A program made the position numbers and the translations under genes. From positions 598,415-662,414 of the forward strand of contig MNCI01024031.1 in NCBI GenBank assembly GCA_015680685.1: DNA of 64,000 nt. Reading direction: 5' to 3'. Shown here in pieces: positions 21,601 to 33,247 of the stretch. Each line of letters starts with the position of its first letter. Position 1 is the stretch's first letter. This DNA is from Gnetum montanum. Its lineage: Eukaryota; Streptophyta; Gnetopsida; Gnetales; Gnetaceae. Under the pieces are notes generated by a model that saw only the letters and a program-made list of their open reading frames with translations, was not told the DNA's origin and searched no databases.

Positions 21601-23767
21601 GATTAGTCAAGGGGGAGATGCTCCATCCTAGTTCAAGAAATAATAAGTATTTTTCACCGTTTTTGGTTTACAATTTTTTATCATTTTCCTATTTCTTCCA
21701 AAATTTTCTGATTCTTATTATGTTTTCCATTTCTTAATAAGTTTCTTTTCTTTATATTTTTCTCTTTTCTTGAGTCATTTTCTTTANCTTTTCTTGAGTC
21801 ATTTTCTTTATTTTTTATGAATGTTTTTTATGCTTATGTTAATAATATTGCCAAGTCATGATGCCAAAGTCAATGCTATGTGTTGGGTTTTTGTGCTATG
21901 CTATCAAGAAAATTGGGTAAGTAATTGCATAAATTAGTGAGACCACCTCATCCATCCCTCCAGTTCTCTAAATAAAAGGTCATTTTCATGGAAACAATTT
22001 GGTTGTTCTTTTATGAAACTAAAATTAATCAATGATCATTGTACCTTATAGAAAGAAGGAATGAAAAAGTGGGAATGGTAAGGGTGTGATCTCAAGGGGA
22101 CTTGTTGGGTTCTCCTCTTGACTTCCTTCATGTAGTTTATGACTCCTTGAGAAACATATCATCACTCCTTTATTGACCAATAAATAGGAATCTATGTCTT
22201 TGCATGGTGTGGTTCCCATTCAAATTTTTTTTTTAAAAAATAATAATAACAAAAAAAAAACAAGAGAGAGAGAGAAAAAAAAAACAATAATGGGAATTCA
22301 AGGCACACACCTTAGACACAATAATGGGCTACAAGCACTAGTTATGGGGCTGGAAAGACATGTTATTCATGCTTGTAGGCATCCGTCTAACTAAGGCCCT
22401 TCCTTCCTTCTTCTCTATTCTTCTCTTTTTGGAGTGATGATTATTCTTTGAGGTGGTTGTGGACTCATGGTGGTTGGTAAGAAGCAACACATCAATGCAA
22501 GGTCATTGTTTATGGTATGGACTTGGTTTGAACTTGGACATATGGGTATGATAATCATTTTAATCACAATTTTTACAAGAACCTATTGTGGACATGATCA
22601 AGTACCTTATATTCCAATCTTTACAATCCCTTCTTATCCCATTATTAACCTCACTGTTGCATATAATTATGAGCCTTTTGGTTTTGTGTAGTATAGTGCA
22701 ACATCCTAACCATGGCAGTTGTGTGTTGTTTGGAATAAAGGTATGGTCTACATTTAACTACTTGGGTGCCCATGGACATGTATCAAGGTGGTTATGCAAG
22801 GGCACTATGGTAGGAGCCTACTTTGAGGAGGACTCACTTGCTTAACTTTTGTTGATTATGGCTTTGAACTAACCTTGACATCTTCCAGAACATCTGTGAT
22901 GGTTTCTCTAAATTTATGCATGATATGGGAACTACTTCTCATTTGTTTCATTAATTTTTTCGACTTTTCTATTTCCATATTCATTAATATTTCTTGGCCA
23001 TCTTCTAAATTAGATCTTTGGTTTCAATTGTTCAAAAAATTATGTGCTTCCAAAGTTACGCTTATTAGTCATGGGGGCTAGGATGTCCACTTTGAAGTTT
23101 TTTTAACATCCTATTTTTGGACATCATGGTAACTAATAGTAATTGATAACCTTGGGCATAGTATGCTATAATCACCTTATGCTTAAACTAAAACTAAGGG
23201 ATCTGAAAAGGGTTAATTATTAAGAAAAATTTACCAATACTAATGTTGATCCTTTGGTGACTATAGGTGATGTTAAAAGAAATGCCTAAGGAAGAAGGTC
23301 TTTTGCTAGGCATCAAAACAAAGATAAGAGGGGGACAACAAAGGATATTCCCATGGAAAAATTGTAACACATACAAGATAGCAGCTCACACTTCACATAT
23401 TTGTTAGATCCATGGGATGATGTGAAGAAATTTTAGTTCATCTTTCAAGAATTTTTTGCATAACTAGAGAAGCATTGACATAACAATCAAGGTTAAAAGT
23501 CTACAACCACTAGCGGCAACAAGAAGAATCATCTTTAGTGGATTCTTGAAGACCTATGCAAATTTTGTAATCTTTAATGTCTGTCTAGTATTTTTGTCAC
23601 TCTATCATTTTGTATGCATCCACTTAAATAAAATTTCATAATGCTACACTTAGAGTTAGTTAGTAGTTAGCGTCAGTTAATAATCCCATCATTCCCAATT
23701 TTTTGTAAAGAAAGCATGGTACTATCCTATTAACTTGAGGATGAGTTTTTGTTTAGTTGTGAGGGTA
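21601..23767 (+). other. E4 3' noncoding region with a conserved block
   Basis: No coding motif is visible. The part 22085-22400 aligns with E5 35565-35850 and, on the other strand, E6 49335-49590: CTTTGCATGG, a TTCCCAT box, an A-rich stretch, then ACTAGTTATGGGGCTGGAAA and GACATGTTA. An A/G-rich run is at 22225-22290. The segment ends in the polypurine tract GTGAGGGTA (23759-23767). A single undetermined base is at 21787. Confidence 0.6.
21764..21810. repeat. Perfect 23 bp direct duplication around an undetermined base
   Basis: CTTTTCTTGAGTCATTTTCT plus TTA occurs at 21764-21786 and again at 21788-21810, separated only by the N at 21787. The symmetry around the N suggests a read-joining or polishing artefact rather than biology. 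Confidence 0.7.
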
Positions 23768-24717
23768 TGATGAATCATCAATTGGCTAGGATATCTAACA
23801 AAAAGTTAAATTTTGGTCAGCTAAGATATCAGAGCTCTAATATCTTAGCCCTAATATCTTAGCTTCAATATTTTAGCCTTGATATCTTAGCTTCGACATA
23901 TTGGCTCCAATATTGGAACCTTGATATCACATAGTCAATATCAAATCACATGCTATGTTATCAGATATCTAATATTGAGGGATGTGTGTTGACCTATAAA
24001 TATAACACTTGAGAATAAGTTAGTTAATAGTGTAGCCAAACTCTTGTAGTTTTATTCCATAATCTTAGAGAATAGTTAGTGAGTGCTCGCAGTGTGGATT
24101 TGAGTCAGTTGTATGGTGTCTTATTTGAGTGGAAATGTACTTGGACACATTCCATGAATGAAAATAAGAATGAAATTACTTCCTATTCATTACATTACTT
24201 TCCATGCAATTTAATTTTCATGTACTTAGTTAATATTTACATTTCCATGCATATTAGTGAATTGATAGAATGAGCACAACTACTTTCAAATGCAAATACG
24301 TATTCACTTGGTAACTACAGCAACATCATTACTTGTTGCGGCCAGTAGCATAGCGTTTGGTAATCCTAGTAGTGGATATGTGGGTTTAGGATATGTAGGG
24401 AAAGTTGGGAACGGATACTCATCACTTGTAGGCTAGTCTAGACTTTACTTTTCATTGCTAATTAGCTTAATTAATTGATTTTTTTATTACCATTAGGAGT
24501 AGCTTAGGGCCAAACAACATCAAGAATCATATGCCTCACTCTAGACTAAACCATGCGTGAAAAAGCTACCACTAATCCAAGTGGGAAGATAGCGAATTAT
24601 GATTTAGACATAATGATCTAGATGCCACAACTAGTCCCATCCACGAAATTCAACTGGATCATGCTTGAGTGCTTGTGATTCATATGATTGGGGGTACGGG
24701 TACCTTGTCACTCATCA
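23768..24717 (+). repeat. 3' LTR of E4 (950 bp)
   Basis: This is a direct repeat of 17748-18740 with the same 14 bp array at 23825-23945. It ends ACTCATCA. It is followed by the AAGGT half of the target duplication, then by the continuation of the interrupted reading frame. Confidence 0.92.
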
Positions 24718-25315
24718 AAGGTAGTAACAATAGAAAGAGGACATTTCCATCCAAATTTTACTATGAGCTACTAAATTAAAATTGATCGATGCACTCAAGC
24801 TCCTAACAAGTATAAAAATAGAGCAATGAGAATTAAGTATGTTAAGAAGCTTTTCTCATTAATGATAAAAACTCTTGCCACTATTATACATGAATGTATT
24901 TTCCTTCCATACAAGACTTCTATTGGTAAGGCTTTTACACCTTCATCTGAATTTGAGATTTATAGGAAAGATGTCCAATTCAAAATTCTATATGAATTGC
25001 ATTTGATTCAAGTTGGAAAGATTCTTCTTAATAGAGATTATGTTGTGATTTTGGTGAACAATCTCTATAGAGTTCATTGGACCAAGATGCTAAAGGTTGA
25101 CACTCTAGTGTTTGTCATCATGAAAATTTGTTATTTACAAAATTACGCTTAGGACATGATAAATGATTTCTTCTATGAGGAGATGTTGAGGCATGCTAGA
25201 AGCTACCTATACCAAAATAATATTAAAAATTTATCTTTTAGTGAAATTTCAAAAGTACTAAAGTCAATCCCCAATAGCCTTAAATTCATATTGAAGTAAT
25301 TTTTTTTATGTTTGA
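24718..25315 (+). pseudogene. Main exon-like fragment of an unidentified gene
   Basis: From 24718 the frame left open at 17747 continues in phase for nearly 600 bases, with only TAA (24775) and TAG (25150) interrupting, both readable as Gln. It then runs on through FYEEMLRHARSYLYQNN and FSEISKVLKSIPNSLKFIL to about 25298. It encodes a Lys/Leu/Ile-rich, probably helical product (KKLFSLMIKTLATIIHECIF; YELHLIQVGKILLNRDYV). No signal peptide or zinc motif is seen. I cannot place it in a family. T-rich sequence follows, as after a 5' splice site, but no clean GT-AG pair is certain. Confidence 0.45.
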
Positions 25316-25384
25316 TCCCTGGATTACATTATTTGATATATCACATATTAAATCATTAACATTTTCTATATAAAATTTATTATA

Positions 25385-26366
25385 TTTTGTTAGTGTATTG
25401 ACATTCAAGGCTCTTTAGGAGAGAAAGATTTGTCTCAAGTTTGATGATGTACTCTTCGAGAAATGGAATGAAATATTTATGATGTATCAAAATGGGACTT
25501 TACAATGTTGCTCAATGATTTCCTCTAATGAAAATTTTAAGGAAAATAATTTTAAGTATTTGAGTGCCAATCTATTTTGCCCACTGCAAGATCTTAGGCA
25601 AAATAAAATTGAGATATTTGCTAATATGTTACTTAATGGGCAGATGTTTCAAGAATCTCAAGGAAAATGATACATTAGGAAATTAATAATTAATAGTATA
25701 ATCACACTACAGAGAAAATGTAATTAGATGAAGTGCTCACATTTCTTTAAGCTTGCACTAATTCAGTTCTTTATTAGTAAAAACAAAGCTATTAAGTAAT
25801 GCACAAACCTTATTGTAGATAACATCTAGAACAAATATTGAATTATGATTTAATATCATCTTATACTTTAATTCTTAGTATATTTGATATTATATTAATA
25901 TGCACTATACTTTTAAATTGTAGATACAAAATTGATGATTACATGTTCCTAAGCTTACTTGGAAATGTTGAGTTTACGAAAGGTGACCTAACAGTCAAAC
26001 CCTTTATTCAGTAAATGTTTCATGGGTACCTAAAATCTCTTGATTCTTTAGAGGTTATAAATACAACCACCTAGTCAATTAAAGGTGTTTTATGACATAG
26101 GTAGAACCTATAGTTTGTATATATTACATTGCTTAAATACAAGAAAGAATTTTCCTCTATGGAGAAATCAATAGTTTACTATTTAGTTGATTTTTGAGAA
26201 TATTGCTATTAAGGATTATTTTTTATTTTTTAAAAATTTATTTGAACTTGTACAAAGGACAAATGTTATGTTCTCTAGGGTAGTTATTAATATTGAAAAT
26301 GTAAACTATCACTTATTTAAAAATTTTATTAAGAACTATATATATAATAGCATATTATTTAAATAC
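25385..26366 (+). pseudogene. Further exon-like fragments before E5
   Basis: An open segment at about 25410-25670 reads ERKICLKFDDVLFEKWNEIF, then NGTLQCCSMISSNENF and LFCPLQDLRQNKIEIFANML. A shorter one at about 25925-26010 contains YMFLSLLGNVEFTKGDL. A 60-codon Phe/Asn-rich frame at 26187-26369 ends at the E5 insertion. Spacing by AT-rich gaps suggests exons and introns, but the sequence is too decayed to set borders. The product is unrecognised. Confidence 0.35.
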
Positions 26367-27247
26367 TAATGAGTCGCATTGTTGGGCAACGTCGAGGGGA
26401 TGCTGTTGACACTACCTTGTCAATGGGATCTCATCGACGTGATCTCGTTAATGTGGGATTTGACCTATTGATATGTACCCATCGATGGGGCCCCATGTTT
26501 CTGCCTATAAATGTGCACCTACCTGCTACATTTATGGTAATCTTTTTATAGTTGGAGCGAAGCACTTGTAGCTTTTCCATTTGAGAGTTAGAATATTTTT
26601 AGAGTGCCTATAGTAAGAGTTAAAGAAGTGTATGGATCTTTATTCGAGCACTATTGTACCTGAGCATTTTAGTGTGCATGGAAATAAAGATGAGCTTTTC
26701 TGATAAAACCTTAGAGCACTTGGAATACATTAATTATTTTCTTAAGAATTTAATATTCATGCAATTTACTTTAATGTTTTAAGTAACTAATTAATATTGG
26801 TAAATAGCAAACATAAGTACAACAACTTCAAGCATACATCTAACGCTTGGTAATCCTAGTAGAACTTAGTGCTTGGCAACCCAGTAGTGTTATAATGTGT
26901 TTAGGATGTGTATGGAAAGTGGAAACCAATGCTTATGTTAGGATTAGTTAAGTGCTAGTTAGTTATTAGTTTAATTAGATTCATTAAGCATTAAATTTAC
27001 TTTATTTCCAACACTTAGGTGACTTAATTTATAAAAGATAAAATAATAAAAATCATATGCCTCAATTACACTTAACCATACCCTTGCACTTCACAAGTGA
27101 AACTAAGAAGACAATGATTGAAATGGTTAGATTCACCTCCTAGAACTAGTGTACTTAGAAATCTAAAGTCTTCAAAATTTGATTGGATTGCTTAGTGGAG
27201 GCTAGTGAGTCATCTGGTTGGATGTAGGATATACTTGTTGCTCATCA
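26367..27247 (+). repeat. 5' LTR of E5 (881 bp)
   Basis: It begins TAATGAGTCGCATTGTTGGG (the other copy has TGATGAG) and ends TTGCTCATCA. It is a direct repeat of 40128-40981. U3 differs from the E1 and E4 LTRs, but the 3' half carries the same GCTTGGTAATCCTAGTAG motif twice. CCTATAAATGTG near 26505 is the TATA box. Confidence 0.92.
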
Positions 27248-27248
27248 T

Positions 27249-27266
27249 TGGCACCATTTCTAGGGA
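27249..27266 (+). other. tRNA-Asp-type PBS (E5)
   Basis: TGGCACCATTTCTAGGGA matches 13 of 18 bases of the tRNA-Asp complement. Four of five differences are transitions. It lies one base after the LTR end. Confidence 0.78.
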
Positions 27267-27899
27267 CTTTAGTTAGCTACATGCACTTTCTAGGACTTAG
27301 TGAAAATTATTTAACATTGTTTTAATGAACCTTAAAGTTGCAATCATTTAAAATAATAATAAGAATTATAAAAGGTAAATTGATTTTTCTTTTCAATCTA
27401 AAATTTCTTCTTCTCACAGGGATCATTCTTCATCGAAATTTGAGCATATATCTAATCAAAGGAATGAATGATCAAATCAAGTAGCATCCTATCAATGGAG
27501 AGTGGTATATACCCATCTTGATGAGTATGTGCTTGACTTCACCTTCATCCTACATTAGGTTGAGAAGATGTAATGGAGGGACATGAAGGACAACATTGTG
27601 TTTTTTCCCAATCGATTAGTTCTTGTGATGCTCTAACAAACTCTCATGAGTTTGGGCATCCAAGGGCTCCATGTTGAATATGTTGTGTAGGATCATGACT
27701 CCAAGAATTGCCATCTCATTGAGGCACAATGCAAAAGAGATTAGCAATAGAAGAGATGCTATGAATTTGTGAATGGGAAATGGTTCAATAACCCCTTGTC
27801 CACTGGGCCAAAAAGATAGCAAGGATCCATTTTCTGGGGATATCACTTCACTGAATCTCCTCCCCTTGGTTTCAAAAAAGGAGGCTTGAACTAGAATTT

Positions 27900-29260
27900 A
27901 TAGTCCACTATAAACAATCATGGTTCAAGTAAGAATAGGTCCCATGATCATGGGGGATCCAAAGATGGGAGCCATGGCAAGGATGAGACATGCATCATGA
28001 TGATGATCGTGGTAATGACCATTGAAGAGGAGGTGGAAGGAAGCATGGTGGTGCTAGTCCTGCTTCCTCTTCACTTTCATCATCCTCTTCTTCTTCCTCT
28101 AGCTCCAATCAAAGCTGTAGAGGACACAACCATGATGGAGGTGACTAGCAGGATAGAGATGATCATAGGGTCCACTAGACTAGTCAAGATCAGGGGCATG
28201 GGCAATCAAGGGAGGCCTACCATCATGAAAGAAGGGATAGCAGAGGGCATCATAGGCATCATGGCCATTGTAGAGGCCATGACTATGATGAGCCTTTTCT
28301 TGCAACTCAAAACATGCTAAACATAATAGACATAGTGATAATTCCTATGAGGCATGTGAAGGATAGCAGAATAAAGTAGTTGGATATGAACAATATCCCC
28401 AAGTTCAAAGGAGGATACAACTCAGATCCACAAAATCATCTTCAAGCCTTTCATGATGCCTGTGCCTTACAGAACATGGAGAACAAATGGCAAAAGCTAA
28501 AGTTGTTTCCAACGATACTCATCAAAGAACTTGAAATTTGGTACTGGTCTTTGGAGTTAGGATCAATTTGTAGATGGAGTAGGATGCTTGATCTCTTTAA
28601 TGACAAATATTAAACTTACTCTTGAATGTTCAGCCTGAGAAAGAAAATCCAAGGTTGAAAATAAGGAATATATCAACCCTTGCATGTAGCCATGGAAAGG
28701 TACTATTCCCTTTTACACTAATGTCTTAGCCATGGTTATTCTCATAGGGAGCAGTTTCGCCATATCATAGCTGAGCTTCATATAGAAATGATAAAAGCTC
28801 TTGGGATCTATGGTTAAGGGAGACTTTAAGAACTAAGATCCCATAAGATCCAAAGGCTCATTGAGTAGGTTGTCAAAGAAGAAATAGATTAGAGACAAAG
28901 GAAAAGTGCTAAGGAGTATAATTAGAAGCCTTGCATCAAAAAAAGGAAAGCTTAATTCTCTAAGAATGAGGAGGATGCACCACTTGATAAGGTGGTGCAG
29001 TGAAAGACCTTACTGATTCAGAAGTCTATTTCTGAAATTTTGGCTAATGTTGGCAAAATGTGGGATTCTTTAGATGAAAAGTTCCAAATTACTTTGAAAA
29101 TAGCAGGGGAATCCAAAGAGCAAACTAGTGATCATGATCATAGGAGAAGGAAGGAAGCTAAATGTGCCCATCAAAGGGATAAGGGTAAGGCTACAATAGT
29201 AGAAGAGGTTGTGGAGTCTGAAATAGATGATGATGGTGGATGTGACATCTACTAATATGA
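27900..29260 (+). pseudogene. Gag of E5
   Basis: A Ser/Arg/His/Gly-rich N-terminal region (27950-28300) includes poly-Ser and HH/RGH clusters. PFLAT near 28295 is followed by LDMNNIPKFKGGYNSD, HDACALQNMENKWQKLKLFP, WYWSLELGSI and MLDLFNDKY (28377-28613), the capsid core. A helical Lys/Glu-rich part reads IAGESKEQTSDHDHRRRKEA. The frame ends in DDDGGCDIY near 29245. Frameshifts occur near 28320 and 28620. The N-terminal basic, Ser-rich extension is shared with E4 and E6 and is longer than in typical Ty3/gypsy gags. Confidence 0.82.
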
Positions 29261-29279
29261 ACATCCTAAGGGATGTTGC

Positions 29280-29985
29280 CCCATTGTGTCACACTTGTAG
29301 GAATCGTCGGTGTATGATGTAAATTCTAGATTCCCAAGAAGGCAAGCACCCAGAACGTTGCCTTATCCTCAAGGCAACCCAAGGTAGTTCCACTAGCAAG
29401 AAGCCTACTATTTGAGTGGAGCTCCACCACAATCCTATGAGTAGTACCATTAGTGGCAACATCCATAGTCATGGGGGATGGAACCACCAAGGTTGTAGTA
29501 CCCTTATTAGCAACCTTATCCATATGGGTACTATGCTTAATAGTCCATTTCTCTGCATGAATCTTTCAAGCATGCTTCATTCTAGCATCACTACTACCCT
29601 CATGAGTACTACAAAGTTCAATCTTCAAGAGGGGAATCCCCATTTACTCATTACCCTCCTCATCCTTTTGTAGATGTCCCTCTATCCTCAACTCAATTAC
29701 CACCTACTCCATCAATGCAAGGAAAAATTCCAGCCCAACTACAACAATGTAATGTCACTAGGGATGTTAACTTATGGCTGGCTCCTCAATCAAGTGGTTT
29801 GGAAACCAAATCTCAAAAAAGATTATTCTTTCAAGAAGAAAATCCTACAAAACCCTCATAGACATATGCAATTGATAGCCCTAATTCTCCCTCATTCTCT
29901 ACATCCATGCCATTTAAGTCCCCTTGAAACTAAACACCTCCCAAAGTACATACCATCAAGTTGACCCATTTAGTAACCGATTTGA
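29280..29985 (+). pseudogene. Pro/Tyr/Ser-rich gag C-terminal extension (E5)
   Basis: The frame after gag encodes a Pro/Tyr/His/Gln-rich, low-complexity stretch (PPHPFVDVPLSSTQLPPTPS near 29650-29715; SPSFSTSMPFKSP near 29885) with several TAG codons at likely Gln positions. Its place between capsid and protease suggests a disordered linker. Versions exist in E4 (20450-20800) and E6 (about 50900-51440, minus). Confidence 0.6.
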
Positions 29986-30480
29986 TAAAAGTTGGTCACC
30001 TTCCTAGGAAAAGATCTTATCTTGGGAGTTCCCTTATTTGCCCACAAATCATTGGGAATGAGCTTTGTAAAGCTCTTCTAGACTCATGTTTTGATGCAAA
30101 TTTCTCATGAGACATAAAAAGCCTGGAACTTGCCTCCACTTAAGAAGAGCAACATTTGTCTTGAGTTGGCAGACTAGTCCATCACTGTTCCCTTGGGACT
30201 AATGGAGGACATCGTGATCACTATTTGTGGATGGTCCTATCTTGTTGACTTCCTAGTGATCCATGTTGATAACTGCAAGAGGGACTTACCAATTATCATG
30301 GGAAGGGCTTAGCTAAGCATCATTGATGCATGGTTGGGCATCAGAGTTTTGTCCTTGGAGATTTCCAAGAAAAATGCATTTGGAAAGATTGAGAAAAAAA
30401 GGGTTCCATGCATCACGTACAGTGATACAGGGTGTAATTGTCTGCAAAAACTATGGACCATAAAAAGTACATCAATTCCA
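29985..30480 (+). pseudogene. Protease remnant (E5)
   Basis: NELCKALLDSCFDANFS at about 30058-30110 is the active-site segment (ALLDSGASVN class). The D-S-G triad is here D-S-C. After a frameshift, MEDIVITICGWSYLVDFLVI and LPIIMGRA lead to the C-terminal ILGRPWL-type strand, followed by KNAFGKI. The downstream spacer CITYSDTGCNCLQKLW recurs in E6 and E4. Confidence 0.7.
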
Positions 30481-30929
30481 ACATGTAGATAATGTGTAGA
30501 TGTGTAAGAAATTCAAAGGTGCCTATATGCAACAATCATAAAATAGGAGGACATCCAGTAGCTGACAGCTGATCTTGAAAGTAGCTTAACACTTTGCAAG
30601 GAACCAACTAAGAGCTTAACAAGTGCCTATGTTGAAGGCATGAATGAGCTAGAGTGAGTTCATTGTCAACTCTCTAATGATGAACCTAATGACACTTATT
30701 GGAAAGAGATGGAAATCCATGAAAGTTTCCAATAGGAGCCCTTAGAGTTGAAAACTCTACCTGTTGGCATGGAATATGCTTTTCTGAAAAATGGAAAGAT
30801 GGTGATAATAAATGTCAATGTTACTCCTAAATAGAAAGAGAAGCTATTAAATGTGATCAAAAAATGGCAAACAACCTTTTCTTGGTCATATTCTAAACTC
30901 ACTTGGATTAATCCTAAGATATACTAGCA

Positions 30930-31660
30930 CTAAATCTTTACAAACCTTGCCATAAAGCCAAAGAGGTAGCCATAGCAATGGTTGAATCCCAAATTGAAGT
31001 AGATCATCAAGGAGGAAATTGAACAACTTCTTAAGGTAGGGTTCATCTATTCCATTGTGTATAGTGAGTGGGTTAGCTCACTTGTGATCATACGAAAGAA
31101 GGATGGCAAGTGGAGAATCTATATTGACTTTAGGCTGTTGAATATGATGATGTACAAAGATCATTTTCTATTGCCATTTATGGACAAGGTGTTGGACACT
31201 ATCTCTTGGCATTTATACTACAGCTAACTAGATGGTTATAGTGGCTATAACCAAATTTAGATAGCACCCAAAGATCAAGCTAAAATAACATTCATAAGTC
31301 CTTGGGGACTTTTACATATAGAAAGATGTCATTTAGTTTGTGCAATGGCCCTACAACTTTTCAATGCCTCATCCTTAGCATTTTTCAGTAGCAAATTGGT
31401 AGTAGGGTGGAAGTCTTCATGGGTGACTTCTCCACCTATGGCGCTACACTTGAGCAAGCGTTGAACCACCTTAAGCAAGTGCTAAAAAGGTATGTGAAGA
31501 GAATTTGAAAAAGAGCCATTTGATGATCTAAGAGGGAATTATCTTGGGACATAGAATCTCACAAGTAGGGACTGAGGTGGATCCTGAAAAAATAAGGATC
31601 ATTTAAGGAATAACCTACCAATTTGAAATTTTCAAAGATGTTTAGTCATTCCTTGGCCAC
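30930..31660 (+). pseudogene. Reverse transcriptase remnant (E5)
   Basis: Motifs in order: IIKEEIEQLLKVGFIYSIVY, WVSSLVIIRKKDGKWRIYID (palm, VRKKxGxWRxCxDYR class), LNMMMYKDHFLLPFMDKVLD, YSGYNQI and LSLCNGPTTFQCLI. Near 31409-31430 is VEVFMGDFSTYG, where the family has (Y/F)-(V/M)-D-D, so one catalytic Asp is Gly. LEQALNHLKQVLKR and SFLGHTGYY-like sequence close the domain near 31660. Multiple stops and at least three frameshifts are present. RT would copy the RNA genome to DNA. Confidence 0.82.
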
Positions 31661-32250
31661 ACTGGCTACTATCAATGATTCATAGAAAATTTCTTTAAGA
31701 TTGCTAAACCATTGGTGGAGTTGACAAAGAAAATGCTTCATTTGTCTAGACTGGGGAATGTGAGAAGGCATTCAAGAAACTCAAGCAGAAGCTTGTAGAA
31801 ACTCAAATTCTACAAGCACTTAATTGGTCAAGACCATTCCACATCATGATAGATGCATCAAACTATGCCTTGGGAGCTGTGCTCATGTAGTTGGACAATT
31901 AGAAATGTCCTTACTACATCCACTACATCAGCTAAAGCATTATGTGTGCACAACTAGACTACATGACAACAGAGAAAGAAGTAATGATAGTGGTGTACAC
32001 CTTGGAGAAATTTAGGCACTATGTTCTTGGGTACAAGGTATTTGTGCACATAGATCATAGTGAAATTTTCTTTTTGATGAACAAACTAAGGGTAAGCCCT
32101 TGTGTCATACAATGATTTGTAATCTTACAAGAATTCAATCTTACAATGGTAGATGAAAAAAGAACCAAGAATGTGGTTGTTGACCACTTGTCTCAGTTGC
32201 AATGGGACAACAAAGAGGAGGAAGATTCACTTTTTTCTTAGTTTCGTGAT
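31660..32250 (+). pseudogene. RNase H remnant (E5)
   Basis: WSRPFHIMIDASNYALGAVL at about 31825-31885 holds the first catalytic Asp. MTTEKEVMIVVYTLEKFRHY (31961-32020) holds the Glu, and VFVHIDHSE (32038-32065) an Asp. The linker MVDEKRTKNVVVDHLSQL follows. This is among the better preserved parts of the element, with few stops. It would degrade RNA in the RNA/DNA hybrid. Confidence 0.8.
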
Positions 32251-32379
32251 GAACTTCTCTTTGCTAGTGCAATATATGAACAAGTGCCTATTAAACCTAA
32301 GTGGTATGATGACATCCTCACTTGTCTTCTTACTTAGAAGATGCCACAAGAGTTAGATCATAGAAAAAAACATCAGTTT

Positions 32380-33247
32380 CTTCACTAGGTGAAATGCTTC
32401 ATGGAGATCAATAGACACCTTTACAAGGTATGTGTTGATGGCTTGGTTCGTTGGTGTGTTCCTAATGCTGACCAATTGCACATCCTCCAAGATGCTCATG
32501 AGGGCCCTCGTGGAGGCCACTATGCTAGGAGGCACACGACTATTGAGATCTTGATGGCAGGGTATTATTGGGCAACACTCTTTAGAGATGCTCATCACTT
32601 TGTTTGCTTTTGTGATTGCTATTAATGTGATGGTGGGATGAACACTCAAATGGAGGAACCTCAGCGGTGGATCCAACCACTAGAACCCTTCAACATTGGG
32701 GCATTGACTTGATGGGTTCCATCACACCCATGTTGAATGGAAAGGCATAAATCATAGTCGCTATTTATTATTGTACAAAATGGGTAAAAGTAAAAACTAT
32801 CACTAATTTTACATCTTCTCCAGGTGCTCAGTTTATACAACATAATGTTGAAAACAAGGTTGGGATGCCATGTGCACTAGTTTCTAATAATGGTGCTTAT
32901 TTTACAAGCACCACCTTTTGAAATCTCATGAAATTCTTGGGGTTAGAACATAAATTAACAACATCCTATCACCCCCAAGCCAATAGTCAAGCTAAGATTA
33001 CAAATAGGTAGATCACTAAAATCTTAATAAGAATAATTAGCAAATATAGGAGAGACTCTAGCACAAAACTCAATGATTCCCTATGGGCCAATCGCTCAAC
33101 ATGGAAAATCCCTATAGGCTATTCTCCCTATGAGCTAGTGTATGGAAATTGCTAACTCTTCCTATTCAATTTGAAATCTATATACTTTCAATAGCTTGTG
33201 ACCTTGACCCTTGTAATGATCGAAAATGTCAGTAGCTAGAACATCAA
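32380..33247 (+). pseudogene. Integrase remnant, N-terminal and core (E5)
   Basis: VKCFMEINRHLYKVCVDGLV then LHILQDAHEGPRGGHYARRH and DAHHFVCFCDCYQC form the HHCC zinc module (32385-32630). In the core, the first Asp position reads AIYYCTKW (Asp to Tyr), the second VSNNGAYF (Asp to Asn), and the Glu codon in ITNR-stop-ITKIL is TAG, so all three catalytic residues are lost. HKLTTSYHPQANSQAKI and GYSPYELVYG are clear. The frame is cut at 33247 by the insertion and resumes at 34705. Confidence 0.85.

Larger units (their letters stand above)
17748..24717 (+). mobile_element. Ty3/gypsy-derived LTR element E4 (6.97 kb), gag-only
   Basis: Direct LTRs (17748-18740, 23768-24717), a degenerate tRNA-Asp PBS and a GTGAGGGTA tract before the 3' LTR define the element. 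The flanking pentamers AAGAT (17743-17747) and AAGGT (24718-24722) are a target duplication with one transition. The interior has gag remnants and a spacer homologous to the E5 protease-RT spacer, but no protease, RT, RNase H or integrase. It is thus a nonautonomous derivative of the E5-like family. Confidence 0.9.

Noticed and set aside
32353-32843. Minus-strand ORFs of 107 and 60 codons
   Set aside because: They are shadows of the plus-strand integrase zinc-domain region of E5.
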